The notes under the pieces: model-generated
Told to the model about the DNA's origin: nothing
Database searches by the model: none
Seen by the model: the letters and a program-made list of their open reading frames with translations, nothing else
Origin: an uncultured Megasphaera sp.
GTDB taxonomy: Bacteria > Bacillota > Negativicutes > Veillonellales > Megasphaeraceae
Assembly (NCBI RefSeq): GCF_900539295.1
Contig: NZ_UQBH01000002.1
Location: forward strand, 62,001 to 126,000
DNA length: 64,000 bases
Reading direction: 5' to 3'
Shown here: in pieces, positions 17,780 through 27,172 of the stretch
Numbering within the stretch: the stretch's first letter is position 1
Layout: each line of letters starts with the position of its first letter
Position numbers and translations under genes: made by a program

Positions 17780-18613
17780 ATGTCACAGACCGCACAAACG
17801 ACACTGGCTCATGACGTTTCATTCAACGGTATCGGCCTGCACGCTGCAAATGAAGTTCATATGGTACTGCGCCCGGCTCCGGCTGATACAGGTATTGTTT
17901 TTATTCGGACCGATTTGCCGGAAAAACCGTCTGTACAAGCCCATCTGACGAATGTAACCAATACGATGCGGGCGACGACCCTGGAAAAGGGAAGCGCCAA
18001 GGTCTTTACGGTAGAACATCTGCTGTCGGCCCTTTATGGGATGGAAATAGACAACTGCTTCGTCGAAATGGATTCCGTCGAACCGCCCGTTGCCGATGGC
18101 AGCAGTCTGACCTTTGTCAAACTTATTGAAGAAGCAGGAGTCCGCGAACTCGATGCGCCGCGCCGGCCGCTGGTCATACAAAAGCAGCATCTCATCCAGG
18201 ACGGGGATAAGTTCATCGCCCTCGTGCCCTATGACGGATTCCGCATTACCTTCACGTCCATCAATCCGCATCCCATGCTGGGCGTCCAGTTTTTTGACGA
18301 GATTGTCACCAAGGCTTCGTACATTGAGCAGATTTCCTTTGCCCGGACCATCGCCTTTACGGAAGAACTGGAAATGCTGAAGAAACTCGGCCTTGGCAAG
18401 GGGGGTACTATTGAAAACGTCGTCGTCTACGACAAGACGTCGTGCCTGTCCGTTCCGCGCTCCGATGACGAATTGGTCCGCCATAAGGTGCTCGACATCG
18501 TCGGTGATTTGTCGCTGCTCGGAAGACCGATACAAGGACATGTCATTGCCGTCAAATCGAGCCATAACTTAAATAACCAGCTGACACATCAGATTTTTGA
18601 AGAACTACAGTGA
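17780..18613 (+). CDS. lpxC: UDP-3-O-acyl-N-acetylglucosamine deacetylase LpxC
   Basis: 277 aa Zn amidase that carries out the committed step of lipid A synthesis. Zinc-ligand regions are VEHLLSAL (His80) and HKVLDIVGDLSLLG (His and Asp); a later SSHNLNNQL segment holds the catalytic histidine region. It is somewhat shorter than the 305-aa E. coli enzyme. An AAAGGAGGGG site precedes the ATG. It is the first gene of the LPS block. In E. coli LpxC is degraded by FtsH; nothing here shows whether that holds in this organism. Confidence 0.95.
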   Translation: MSQTAQTTLAHDVSFNGIGLHAANEVHMVLRPAPADTGIVFIRTDLPEKPSVQAHLTNVTNTMRATTLEKGSAKVFTVEHLLSALYGMEIDNCFVEMDSVEPPVADGSSLTFVKLIEEAGVRELDAPRRPLVIQKQHLIQDGDKFIALVPYDGFRITFTSINPHPMLGVQFFDEIVTKASYIEQISFARTIAFTEELEMLKKLGLGKGGTIENVVVYDKTSCLSVPRSDDELVRHKVLDIVGDLSLLGRPIQGHVIAVKSSHNLNNQLTHQIFEELQ

Positions 18614-18630
18614 GCTAAGGAGGAATTCTC

Positions 18631-19077
18631 ATGACTTTGGAAGTAACTGATATTATGGAAATTTTGCCGCATCGCTATCCCATGCTGCTTATTGACCGGA
18701 TCATTGAATTGGAACCGATGAAATATGCCGTCGGCATCAAGAATGCGACCTTTAATGAGCAATTTTTCCAAGGCCACTTTCCGGGCAAGCCGGTTATGCC
18801 GGGTGTCCTCATTGCCGAAGCCATGGCCCAGGTCGGCGGCATTGCCCTCTTATACCCCGAAGAAAACCGCGGCCTCATTCCCTTCTTTACGGGAATCGAT
18901 AAAATCCGCTTCCGCCATCCCGTCATCCCCGGCGACCAGTTGGTCATGCGGGCTGATATCGAAAAGGTAAAGGGCCGTATGGGCAAGGTCAAGGCTCAGT
19001 GTCACGTCGGCGATACTCTCTGCGCCGAAGGGGAATACCTCTTTGCCCTCATGCCGGGACAGAATCCGAAGAAATAA
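18631..19077 (+). CDS. fabZ: 3-hydroxyacyl-ACP dehydratase FabZ
   Basis: 148 aa hot-dog-fold enzyme, removing water from 3-hydroxyacyl-ACP. Catalytic His49 lies in QGHFPGKPVMPG and Glu63 in LIAEAMAQ. It lies between lpxC and lpxA, the arrangement seen in many LPS makers, where FabZ and LpxA compete for 3-hydroxyacyl-ACP. No fabZ is present in the FapR-linked fatty-acid operon of this window, so this copy probably serves fatty-acid elongation as well. Confidence 0.96.
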   Translation: MTLEVTDIMEILPHRYPMLLIDRIIELEPMKYAVGIKNATFNEQFFQGHFPGKPVMPGVLIAEAMAQVGGIALLYPEENRGLIPFFTGIDKIRFRHPVIPGDQLVMRADIEKVKGRMGKVKAQCHVGDTLCAEGEYLFALMPGQNPKK

Positions 19078-19267
19078 TCGATAAAAGAAAGCTTTATGTT
19101 GAAAAGACACCTAAAATGGGTGAATTCATCAGCATAAAGGGGAATATTGCGGGAAATGGCTTGATTTTGCCGGGCGAAATAAAGCGCCCTTCCTGCGACT
19201 GTATAGATAGATGTTTATGAATTTAAGCGACTGCCCGCCTTGGGCAGGGAAGCGAGGAGTGACTTTA
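19078..19267 (+). other. 190-bp structured gap between fabZ and lpxA
   Basis: There is no gene here. Visible elements are CTTTATG/CATAAAG arms (about 19094-19100 and 19132-19138), a GGGCG/CGCCC pair near 19173-19192 and a CTGCCC/GGGCAG hairpin (19233-19249) just before the lpxA ribosome site. It could be a processing or attenuation region; nothing identifies a known riboswitch. Confidence 0.35.
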
Positions 19268-20080
19268 ATGACCGAGGAAATGAATAACATGCGCCAGAGC
19301 ATGATACATCCGACGGCTGTTATAGACCCGCAGGCAAAAATCGGCGCCGGTGTTAAAATCGGACCGTATGCCGTTATCGGGCCTCACGTCACCATTGGTG
19401 ACGGAACAGAAATCATGGCCCACGTTACGATCGACGGTTGGACGACGATTGGTAAGGACTGCCGGTTTTTCCCGAGCTGTTCCATCGGTTCGGAACCGCA
19501 GGATTTAAAATATCACGGTGAAAAGAGCTTTCTGATCATCGGCGACCGCTCGGTATTCCGGGAATTCGTCACGGTCAGCACGGCGACGGGCGAAGGGGAA
19601 GAAACGAGAATCGGCAACGACTGTCTGTTCCAGGCCTGTACCCATGTAGCCCACAACTGCGTCGTCGGCAACCACGTCATCATGAGCAACTGCGCCGGTC
19701 TTGCCGGTCACGTTACCGTTGAAGACCGGGTCGTCATCGGCGGTATTGCCGGTGTCCATCAGTTCGTCAAAATCGGCCGCAACAGCATGATCGGCGGCCT
19801 GGCTAAGGTCGTACAGGACATTCCGCCCTTCGTCATCGCCGACGGTCAGCCGGCGCGCTGCATCGGCCTGAACAGTGTCGGCCTCTCGCGGGCCGGTGTT
19901 CCCGAAGACGTCCGTCGGGAATTGAAAAAAGCATTCCGCATCTTGTACCGTTCGGGTCTCAATTTGCGCCAGGCTATTTTTGAAATGGAACAGGAATTGG
20001 ACAGTTCCGAAGAAGTAGAACATTTTCTCCGTTTTCTCCGCAATGCCGACCGCGGTATTTGCCGGGGAACCAAAGACTAG
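19268..20080 (+). CDS. lpxA: UDP-N-acetylglucosamine O-acyltransferase LpxA
   Basis: 270 aa left-handed beta-helix protein with hexapeptide repeats throughout the N-terminal two thirds (IGAGVKIGPYAVIGPHVTIG) and a helical C-terminal domain. His126 and His129 in ACTHVAHN match the H-x-x-H pair whose second member is the catalytic base of E. coli LpxA (His125). It puts the first 3-hydroxyacyl chain on UDP-GlcNAc. The start at 19268 is chosen because GAGGAGTGA lies just upstream; a longer frame from 19211 lacks such a site. Confidence 0.95.
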   Translation: MTEEMNNMRQSMIHPTAVIDPQAKIGAGVKIGPYAVIGPHVTIGDGTEIMAHVTIDGWTTIGKDCRFFPSCSIGSEPQDLKYHGEKSFLIIGDRSVFREFVTVSTATGEGEETRIGNDCLFQACTHVAHNCVVGNHVIMSNCAGLAGHVTVEDRVVIGGIAGVHQFVKIGRNSMIGGLAKVVQDIPPFVIADGQPARCIGLNSVGLSRAGVPEDVRRELKKAFRILYRSGLNLRQAIFEMEQELDSSEEVEHFLRFLRNADRGICRGTKD

Positions 20081-20097
20081 GCAACAGCCAGTGAGTA

Positions 20098-20131
20098 AAA
20101 GGGGTGTCGCACCTGCGATAGCCCTTTTTTT
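20098..20131 (+). terminator. Terminator or attenuator between lpxA and lpxI
   Basis: The outer arms AAAAGGG and CCCTTTT enclose an inner TCGC/GCGA hairpin, with a T run after. A new promoter follows at once, so the LPS block is split into at least two transcription units. Confidence 0.7.
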
Positions 20132-20132
20132 A

Positions 20133-20161
20133 CTGACAAGAGACCTGTTTTTTTGTATAAT
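20133..20161 (+). promoter_or_regulatory. Promoter of the lpxI-lpt operon
   Basis: CTGACA (20133-20138), an exact 17-bp spacer and TATAAT (20156-20161), about 43 bp before the lpxI start. Confidence 0.75.
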
Positions 20162-20203
20162 GATAGAGATAAACATTTCTCTTTATGAATAAGGATGATT
20201 GCT

Positions 20204-21019
20204 ATGGAAAAAGTTGGACTCTTGGCCGGTATCGGTAAGCTTCCTGTCGAATTTATGCGTGCTGCTAAGCATTTGGGATATGAAGTCGTCGTCATCGCCG
20301 TCGTCAGCGATGTTGAACCGGAATTGGCGGCTGAAGCCGATACATATTACGAGATCAACGTTGCTAAGTTGGATAAAATCATTAAGACCCTCAAAAAAAA
20401 TGACGTCTCGAAGGTTACGATGATCGGCAAGGTCACCAAGGAAATCCTCTTTAAGGGCCTGAAATTTCCTGATTGGAGGGCCATTAAGCTCTTAGCCAAG
20501 CTGCATAACCGTAAAGACGATACGATCATGCTGGCCATCGTCGATGAATTGGCCAAAGACGGCCTTGAAGTCGTTGACCAGACCCTGTACCTGAAAGACC
20601 TCATGCCGGACATGGGCGTCTTGTCGCGCCGAAAACCGACGGAAGAGGAAGAAGACGATATCCGCTTCGGCTTCGTAACAGCTAAGGCTATGGGCGGTAT
20701 GGATATCGGCCAGACCGTTGTCGTCAAGCATAAGGCCGTCATGGCTGTCGAAGCCATCGAAGGCACCGACGCATGCATTCGCCGCGGCGGGGCTCTCGGC
20801 CGTGAAAAATCGGTCGTCGTCAAAGTGGCAAAGCCCAATCAGGATCCGCGCTTTGACGTGCCGGCTGTAGGCCGGCAGACCGTGTTATCCATGATTGAAA
20901 GCAACTGCAATGTCCTGGCCATGGAAGCCGGCCGCACCCTCTTTGTCGAACAGGACGAAGTCCTTCGCCTGGCGGACAGCCACGGCATCGTTATCTGTGC
21001 TGTTGATAAAAACTTTTGA
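20204..21019 (+). CDS. lpxI: UDP-2,3-diacylglucosamine diphosphatase LpxI
   Basis: 271 aa protein of the DUF1009/LpxI family. It cleaves UDP-2,3-diacylglucosamine to 2,3-diacylglucosamine 1-phosphate, the step done by LpxH in E. coli. The C-terminal RRGGALGREKSVVVKVAKP and DPRFDVPAVG segments are the family's conserved active-site region. The start at 20204 is preferred over 20195 because an AAGGAT site is correctly spaced only for it. It sits between lpxA and lpxB, and supplies one of the two LpxB substrates. Confidence 0.93.
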   Translation: MEKVGLLAGIGKLPVEFMRAAKHLGYEVVVIAVVSDVEPELAAEADTYYEINVAKLDKIIKTLKKNDVSKVTMIGKVTKEILFKGLKFPDWRAIKLLAKLHNRKDDTIMLAIVDELAKDGLEVVDQTLYLKDLMPDMGVLSRRKPTEEEEDDIRFGFVTAKAMGGMDIGQTVVVKHKAVMAVEAIEGTDACIRRGGALGREKSVVVKVAKPNQDPRFDVPAVGRQTVLSMIESNCNVLAMEAGRTLFVEQDEVLRLADSHGIVICAVDKNF

Positions 21020-21030
21020 CGGGAGTTCCT

Positions 21031-22185
21031 ATGAAAATTATGTTTTCGGCCGGCGAGGCTTCGGGCGATCTCCACGGTGCCAACCTGGCACGGGCCTTGA
21101 AACAACTGGCACCGGATATCGAGCTGCTCGGCATGGGCGGCGAAAAGATGAAAGACGCCGGCGTCGATATCGTCTATGATATCGCCAATCTGGGCGTCAT
21201 CGGTATCGGCGAGATCATCCGCAAGATCCCCTTTTTCTTTCGCCTCCGCGATTTTCTGGTCGACACCATGCGTCGGGAAAAGCCCGACGTCTTGGTCTGC
21301 ATCGACTATCCGGGCTTTAATATGCGCCTCATCAAGGCCGCCAAGGCAGCCGGCATCCCTGTCATTTACTACATCTTGCCGACCATTTGGGCCTGGCATA
21401 AGAGTCGGGGAAAGACGATTGCAAAATACACCGATTTGGCCATTTCCCTCTTTCCCTTTGAAGCCAAGCTCTATGAAGAGATAGGGACAAATGTCCTCTA
21501 TACGGGGCACCCGCTCCTGGACAGCGTCCATCCGAGCCTGAGCCGTCACGACGCCTTCGTCCGCTTTGGCCTCGATGAAGCTAAAAAGACGGTCCTCCTC
21601 ATGCCGGGAAGCCGCGTTCAAGAAGTACAGAGCCTCCTTCCGTGCATGCTGGAAGGGGCGAAACAGATTGCCCGCAGCCACGGGGACGTGCAGTTTCTCA
21701 TCCCGCGGGCTACGACGATAGACAAGGCCATGCTCGATGAGATCATCGAAGCCTCCGGCGTGACCGTTACCGTCGGGGAAGGCGCTGTCTACGATATGAT
21801 GAATATCAGTACGGCAGCCGTCGCGGCCTCGGGTACGGCAACCCTTGAGACGGCCCTCATGGGCCTTCCGACCCTCCTGGTGTACCGCGTCAACCGCCTG
21901 ACTTATTGGCTTTCAAAGATATTGGTGCATATCGAGAGCATCGGCCTGCCCAACATCATCATGGGCCGCAGGGTTATTCCTGAACTGTGGCAGGATGAGG
22001 TGACACCTGATCACATTGCCGACGCCGTCCTTCCCATGCTGGACGACGGGCCGCGCCGCCGTGAGCTCTGTGAGGACCTTTCCGCCGTGCGCCGCACGAT
22101 GGGGGAATCGGGGGCTGTAATGCGTACAGCCCAGGCTGTCTTAACTTTTGCAAGAGAAAGAGGTATTCATGAAGCAGTACAATAG
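21031..22185 (+). CDS. lpxB: Lipid-A-disaccharide synthase LpxB
   Basis: 384 aa GT19 glycosyltransferase, joining UDP-diacylglucosamine and lipid X into the beta-1,6 disaccharide. The N-terminal FSAGEASGDLHGANLA and central PTIWAWHKSRGK and MPGSRVQEV motifs are typical. The start at 21031 follows a GGGAG site; a TTG at 21016 overlapping the lpxI stop is a poorer choice. Its end overlaps the msbA start by 17 bp. It works at the cytoplasmic face of the inner membrane. Confidence 0.95.
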   Translation: MKIMFSAGEASGDLHGANLARALKQLAPDIELLGMGGEKMKDAGVDIVYDIANLGVIGIGEIIRKIPFFFRLRDFLVDTMRREKPDVLVCIDYPGFNMRLIKAAKAAGIPVIYYILPTIWAWHKSRGKTIAKYTDLAISLFPFEAKLYEEIGTNVLYTGHPLLDSVHPSLSRHDAFVRFGLDEAKKTVLLMPGSRVQEVQSLLPCMLEGAKQIARSHGDVQFLIPRATTIDKAMLDEIIEASGVTVTVGEGAVYDMMNISTAAVAASGTATLETALMGLPTLLVYRVNRLTYWLSKILVHIESIGLPNIIMGRRVIPELWQDEVTPDHIADAVLPMLDDGPRRRELCEDLSAVRRTMGESGAVMRTAQAVLTFARERGIHEAVQ

Positions 22186-23929
22186 TTGGCAAGGTTATAA
22201 AAGATTATTAGCTTTCATAAAGCCCTATAAGGTGCGGCTCACTTTTGCCGTCATCTGTATGGCCCTGTCCGGGGCGAGCAACGTCGTCGTTCCCTGGCTG
22301 ATAAAGGATGTCATCGATAAGGTATTGGCCAATAAAGATATTTATACCCTGAACCTCATCGTCATCGGCATCTTGGTCCTGTTTTTACTGCGCGGGTTCT
22401 TCTATTTCGGCGAACGCTACCTCATGAGTTTCGTCGGCCAGAAAATCGTCAACGATATCCGCGAAAAACTGTACCGCCATTTACAGACCCTGTCCCTGTC
22501 TTATTTTGACAAGCATAAGACGGGCAATATCATGAGCAACCTGACCAACGACGTCACGGCGCTCCAGACGGCTATTGCCGGCAATCTCATCTCCTTCGTC
22601 CAGGAAGCGGTCATCCTCGTCGGCTCCTTAGTGTCCATGATTTTCCTCTACTGGAAGCTGACCCTCCTGACCTTGGTCATCGTGCCCCTCGTCGTCTTTA
22701 CGATCAACTTCTTCGGGTCCCGCCTGCGCAAGGCCGGTCACGACGTACAGGGCAAGATGGCAGACATCACGTCCCTTCTCGAAGAGGCCATTTCCGGCAT
22801 CCGCATCATTCGTTCCTTTAACCGCGAAGATTTTGAAATCCGGCGCTTCATGCTGCAAAACGACCGCAATTTCTGGGCTCTCATGAATACGACCCGGCTG
22901 ACGTCCTTATTGACGCCGTTCATCCAATTCTTTGCAGCCATCGCCGTGACCGGCATCATCTGGTACGGCGGCATGAGCGTCATCAACGGTGAAATGACGG
23001 CCGGCGCCTTGATCGCCTTCCTCATCTATGCCATTAACCTGGCCAATCCCGTTCGCCGCATCAGCGAAATTTACGGCGATATCCAAAAATCCCTGGCCGC
23101 TGCAGACCGCGTCTTTGAAACGATCGACACCGTGCCTGACGTCAAGGAAAAAGAAGGGGCCATGGTTTTGCCGCAGGTCAAAGGGGAAGTTACCTTTGAT
23201 AAGGTTTCCTTTGCCTACGATGAGAACCATCCGGCTTTGACCGATTTTAATCTCGAAGTCCGTCCGGGCGAAGTCGTCGCCCTGGTCGGCCCCAGCGGCG
23301 CCGGAAAATCGACGGTAGCCAACTTGCTGCCCCGCTTTTATGACGTCACCTCCGGGAGTCTTCGCATCGACGGCATCGACGTCCGCGACGTCACCTTTTC
23401 GTCCCTGCGCCAGCAAATCGGCCTGGTTCCCCAGGAAACGATGCTGTTCAATGCGACGGTTCGGGAAAACATCCTCTATGGCCGCCTCGACGCGACGGAA
23501 GAAGAAATTGTCGCCGCGGCTAAGGCTGCCAACGCCCACGAATTTATTCAGCGCCTGCCCGGCGGCTACGACGCCCTCGTCGGCGATCGGGGCAACTCCC
23601 TGTCCGGCGGTCAGCGTCAGCGCATTGCTATTGCCAGGGCTATTCTTAAAAATCCCCGCATCCTTATCCTCGATGAAGCGACGTCAGCTCTCGATACGGA
23701 AAGTGAAAAAATCGTTCAGGCTGCCCTGGACCGGCTCATGGAAGGCCGGACGGCTGTCGTCATTGCCCATCGCCTGAGCACGGTCCGCAACGCTGACAAC
23801 ATCGTCGTCATCGACCACGGACACATCGTCGAAACGGGGACCCATGCGGAATTATTGGCCAAAGAAGGCCTGTATGCACACCTCTACGCCGTTCAATTTA
23901 ACGATAAGAAAGAAGCTTCAGAGGATTGA
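22169..23929 (+). CDS. msbA: MsbA-type lipid A flippase, ABC exporter
   Basis: 586 aa half-transporter. Six transmembrane helices (about 20-310) precede an ATPase domain with Walker A GPSGAGKST, signature LSGGQRQR, Walker B ILILDEATS and the H-loop IAHRLS. As a homodimer it would flip lipid A core across the inner membrane. The assignment as MsbA, not a general multidrug exporter, rests on its place between lpxB and waaA. The start lies inside the lpxB end, after a GAAAGAGG site. Confidence 0.92.
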   Translation: MKQYNSWQGYKRLLAFIKPYKVRLTFAVICMALSGASNVVVPWLIKDVIDKVLANKDIYTLNLIVIGILVLFLLRGFFYFGERYLMSFVGQKIVNDIREKLYRHLQTLSLSYFDKHKTGNIMSNLTNDVTALQTAIAGNLISFVQEAVILVGSLVSMIFLYWKLTLLTLVIVPLVVFTINFFGSRLRKAGHDVQGKMADITSLLEEAISGIRIIRSFNREDFEIRRFMLQNDRNFWALMNTTRLTSLLTPFIQFFAAIAVTGIIWYGGMSVINGEMTAGALIAFLIYAINLANPVRRISEIYGDIQKSLAAADRVFETIDTVPDVKEKEGAMVLPQVKGEVTFDKVSFAYDENHPALTDFNLEVRPGEVVALVGPSGAGKSTVANLLPRFYDVTSGSLRIDGIDVRDVTFSSLRQQIGLVPQETMLFNATVRENILYGRLDATEEEIVAAAKAANAHEFIQRLPGGYDALVGDRGNSLSGGQRQRIAIARAILKNPRILILDEATSALDTESEKIVQAALDRLMEGRTAVVIAHRLSTVRNADNIVVIDHGHIVETGTHAELLAKEGLYAHLYAVQFNDKKEASED

Positions 23930-23931
23930 TC

Positions 23932-25269
23932 ATGATGAAGAATCTAAAATCCCATCCGATGTACTGGCTGTATAATATTATCCTTCTCATTTACTGGGCA
24001 ACCCTCATTCCCATGTTGATTTACCGCCTGATTCACGAAGAAGGGTTCTATCAGCGCATCAAACAGAGCATCGGATTCTTACCGGATGAATTAAAAGAAA
24101 AAATATCGAATCGCCACGCCATTTGGGTCCACGCCGCCTCGGTCGGTGAAATCGTAGCGGCCAGCCCCATTGTGCGTGAAATGCGAAAGAGCCATCCCGA
24201 CGAAGTCATCATCGTATCGGTCGTTACGGCGACGGGATTCCGCATGGCCCACCAGATCATCAAAGGCGCCGACGGGATCCTCTATTTCCCCTTGGATCTG
24301 CCCTATCTGACCAACCGCATCTTGACTATTATCAACCCTCGGGCCATCGTCTTGGTCGAAACGGAAATCTGGCCGAATTTTCTGCGCATCGCCGCTGACA
24401 AGCACATTCCGGTCATGATGATGAACGGCCGCATCAGCCAGCGCAGTGCCGTTCGCTACCGTTTGATCACCTTCTTTACGCGCCGCGTCTTGTCGACGAT
24501 TCGCATGTTCTGCATGCAAAGCTATATCGATGCCCAGTACATCATCGACATCGGTGCCGATCCCAACAAGGTCATCGTCACGGGCAATACCAAGTATGAC
24601 CAGACCTACGGTATCGTAACGGAAGAGGAAAAGAAGCGCTTCCTTCATGAACTCGGATTTGACGAAGGCAGTCCTCTCATGATTGCCGGCAGTACCCATC
24701 GGGGAGAAAACAGCTCGGTATACAAAGCCTTTGTGAAGATTCGCGACCACTTCCCCGATGCCAAATTGATTATTGCACCGCGCTATATTTATCAGGCCGA
24801 TCTCATCGTCGATGAAGGCATCAAGCATGACGTGACCATGGTTAAGCGCAGCGACATGATGGCCGGAAAATCTGTTCGGGCCGAATATGACGGCGTCGTC
24901 CTCGATACCATCGGTGAGCTTGGACGGGTGTACAGCTTAGGCGATTTAATCTTCGTCGGCGGCAGCCTGGCCCATATCGGCGGCCACAACATCCTCGAAC
25001 CGGCTGCCCACGGGAAACCGATTGTTGTCGGCCCGAATATGTTCAACTTCGTCGAAATCTTTGAACTCCTCAGCCGGCACGGTGCCTGCGTCATGGTAAA
25101 AAATGAAGAGGAATTCATCGAAACTTGCTTGGATATCCTGGTCAATCCCGACCGGGCCGAAGCGATGAAGCGAAATTGTATTGCCGTCGTTAAAGAAAAT
25201 CAGGGGGCAACCCGTAAGAATTTGGATAAACTGCAGGAAATGCTTGAATCGATTCAGGCCGGGAGGTGA
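23932..25269 (+). CDS. waaA: 3-deoxy-D-manno-octulosonic acid (Kdo) transferase WaaA
   Basis: 445 aa GT30 enzyme. An N-terminal membrane helix (about 10-28) is followed by GT-B domains with WVHAASVGEI, ETEIWPN (catalytic glutamate region) and GGSLAHIGGHN motifs of KdtA. It transfers Kdo from CMP-Kdo to the lipid A precursor at the inner face of the membrane. Two adjacent ATG codons (23932, 23935) and a TTG at 23926 are possible starts; AGAGGA upstream favours the ATG pair. Confidence 0.94.
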   Translation: MMKNLKSHPMYWLYNIILLIYWATLIPMLIYRLIHEEGFYQRIKQSIGFLPDELKEKISNRHAIWVHAASVGEIVAASPIVREMRKSHPDEVIIVSVVTATGFRMAHQIIKGADGILYFPLDLPYLTNRILTIINPRAIVLVETEIWPNFLRIAADKHIPVMMMNGRISQRSAVRYRLITFFTRRVLSTIRMFCMQSYIDAQYIIDIGADPNKVIVTGNTKYDQTYGIVTEEEKKRFLHELGFDEGSPLMIAGSTHRGENSSVYKAFVKIRDHFPDAKLIIAPRYIYQADLIVDEGIKHDVTMVKRSDMMAGKSVRAEYDGVVLDTIGELGRVYSLGDLIFVGGSLAHIGGHNILEPAAHGKPIVVGPNMFNFVEIFELLSRHGACVMVKNEEEFIETCLDILVNPDRAEAMKRNCIAVVKENQGATRKNLDKLQEMLESIQAGR

Positions 25270-25273
25270 GTCT

Positions 25274-26422
25274 ATGTCCTTGAGAACGACCGGAGCCGCA
25301 TACTTTCACTACTTGACGGGAAAGCAGCGGCATCACTGGTGGGACTGGCCGGCACTGCTCCTTCTCCGCGGTGCGGCCTGGATTTATCGAAAGGCTGTGG
25401 TCATGAAATACCGTTCCTTTGCTAATCACCGTGAGCGCCAGGAACGGCTGCCGGCTGTCGTCATCAGCTTAGGCAATATCACCGTCGGCGGGACGGGGAA
25501 GACGCCCATGGCTTGTATGCTGGCTAAAGAACTCGCTGCCAGGGGACTTCGCGTGGCTCTCCTCAATCGGGGCTATCGGTCTGACAGCGAGAAAGGCGGA
25601 GCCTCGATTATGTCCGACGGCCGCATGGTCCTCCTTTCCGCTGAAGAAGGGGGCGACGAAGCGAGCCTCATGGCTCGGAGCCTGATGGGCATTCCCGTCC
25701 TCGTCGGCCGGAATCGGGCTGTCAGCGGCCGCATGGCTGTTGAAAAATTTGACTCCCAAGTTCTCATCCTCGATGACGGATTCCAGCACTGGCAGCTCTA
25801 TCGCGATGTCGATATCGTCCTCGTCGACGGGACCAATCCCTTTGGCAACGGCCACGTTCTGCCGCGGGGCATCCTGCGCGAACCCTTGGAACATCTGGAT
25901 AGGGCAGACCTGTTCGTCATTACCAAAGTCGATCAGATAAGCCGGGATGATATAGACGCTATTACGGCCGACCTTCGGCGGTATAACCGGACGGCGCCGG
26001 TGGCCTTATCGGTCCACAAGCCTTCCGCCGTCGTTCCCTTTTTGAATTGGAATCGGGGCCTTCATCCGGAAGAAGCCATGCCGGCCGTCTTTTCGGACCA
26101 TCCGGTCGTCGCCGTATCGGCTCTCGGCAATCCCGCCTCTTTTGAAGAGACCCTGCGCAGTGCCGGCTTTACCGTAGCCGACGTCCTGCGCTATGAAGAC
26201 CACCATCATTACGGACCGTCCGATATCCGGCGGATGGCTGAAATTGCCGCTGAAAAGAAGTGCTTTTTAGTGACGACGGAAAAAGATGCCGTCAAGCTTC
26301 CGGCGGACCTCGTGAAAGAATACGACCTTCCCTTATACGTCTTGGCCATTACCCTTGACATCGTAGAAGGGAAAGAAAAAATAGATGCCGTCTTGCAATC
26401 TGTATTGGAGGATAAACTATGA
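25274..26422 (+). CDS. lpxK: Tetraacyldisaccharide 4'-kinase LpxK
   Basis: 382 aa. The P-loop VGGTGKT lies at 71-77 after a membrane-associating N-terminal region; ILDDGFQHWQL and GNGHVLPRGILREP are further LpxK family motifs. It adds the 4'-phosphate of lipid A. A GGGAGGTGA site fixes the start; a longer frame from 25181 overlaps waaA without support. It overlaps kdsB by 4 bp. Length is above the E. coli enzyme (328 aa). Confidence 0.94.
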   Translation: MSLRTTGAAYFHYLTGKQRHHWWDWPALLLLRGAAWIYRKAVVMKYRSFANHRERQERLPAVVISLGNITVGGTGKTPMACMLAKELAARGLRVALLNRGYRSDSEKGGASIMSDGRMVLLSAEEGGDEASLMARSLMGIPVLVGRNRAVSGRMAVEKFDSQVLILDDGFQHWQLYRDVDIVLVDGTNPFGNGHVLPRGILREPLEHLDRADLFVITKVDQISRDDIDAITADLRRYNRTAPVALSVHKPSAVVPFLNWNRGLHPEEAMPAVFSDHPVVAVSALGNPASFEETLRSAGFTVADVLRYEDHHHYGPSDIRRMAEIAAEKKCFLVTTEKDAVKLPADLVKEYDLPLYVLAITLDIVEGKEKIDAVLQSVLEDKL

Positions 26423-27168
26423 ATTTTGTATGCATCATTCCCTCGCGCTACGCCTCGACGCGCCTGCCGGGGAAACCCTTATGTGATATTGCCGGCAAGC
26501 CCATGGTACAGCGCGTGTATGAACAGGCTTCAAAAGCTTCTAAGCTGACGGCTGTCGTCGTCGCCGTCGACAATCCTAAGGTCTATGACAGGGTCGTCTC
26601 CTTTGGCGGTCATGCCGTCATGACCCGGGAAGATCATGCTAACGGGACGGACCGCCTGGCAGAAGCCGTCGGCCACTTTCCCGATGCCGATGTCATCGTC
26701 AACGTTCAAGGCGACGAACCGCTCATTGCGCCGGATGTCATCGATGATTTGTGCCGGGTCTTTGAAGAAGATCCTTCCTTGACCATGGCGACCGTGGCGG
26801 CACCGCTCCAAGAAGAAGAATACGATGAACCGAGTGCCGTAAAGGTCGTCCTCAATCGGCGCGATGAAGCCATGTATTTTTCACGGTCTCTCATCCCGTA
26901 TCCGCGCCATTCTTTTGAAGATGCCGGGATTCAGCCCTATAAACATATCGGAATTTATGCCTACCGCCGGGACTTTCTCTTAAGCTATGCTGCCATGGAC
27001 CCGACGCCGGCAGAAAAAGTCGAGTCCCTCGAACAGTTGCGAGTTCTCGAAAATGGTTATAAGATAAAAGTGATAAAAACGCACCATCAATTCATTGGCA
27101 TCGATACGCCGGATGATCTCGAACGCATCCGCCGTTATTTTGTCGAATCTGCTCATAAAGGGGAATAA
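26419..27168 (+). CDS. kdsB: CMP-Kdo synthetase KdsB
   Basis: 249 aa nucleotidyltransferase that makes CMP-Kdo from CTP and Kdo. The N-terminal IPSRYASTRLPGKPL motif binds CTP, and NVQGDEPL is the metal-site motif. Length and motifs are canonical. It has an ATGA overlap with lpxK and is followed after 4 bp by kdsA. It provides the activated sugar donor for WaaA. Confidence 0.96.
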   Translation: MNFVCIIPSRYASTRLPGKPLCDIAGKPMVQRVYEQASKASKLTAVVVAVDNPKVYDRVVSFGGHAVMTREDHANGTDRLAEAVGHFPDADVIVNVQGDEPLIAPDVIDDLCRVFEEDPSLTMATVAAPLQEEEYDEPSAVKVVLNRRDEAMYFSRSLIPYPRHSFEDAGIQPYKHIGIYAYRRDFLLSYAAMDPTPAEKVESLEQLRVLENGYKIKVIKTHHQFIGIDTPDDLERIRRYFVESAHKGE

Positions 27169-27172
27169 GACT

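Noticed and set aside
25565..25790. Minus-strand frames inside lpxK and other LPS genes
   Set aside because: All are frame shadows without ribosome sites, matching the antisense of conserved enzyme codons.
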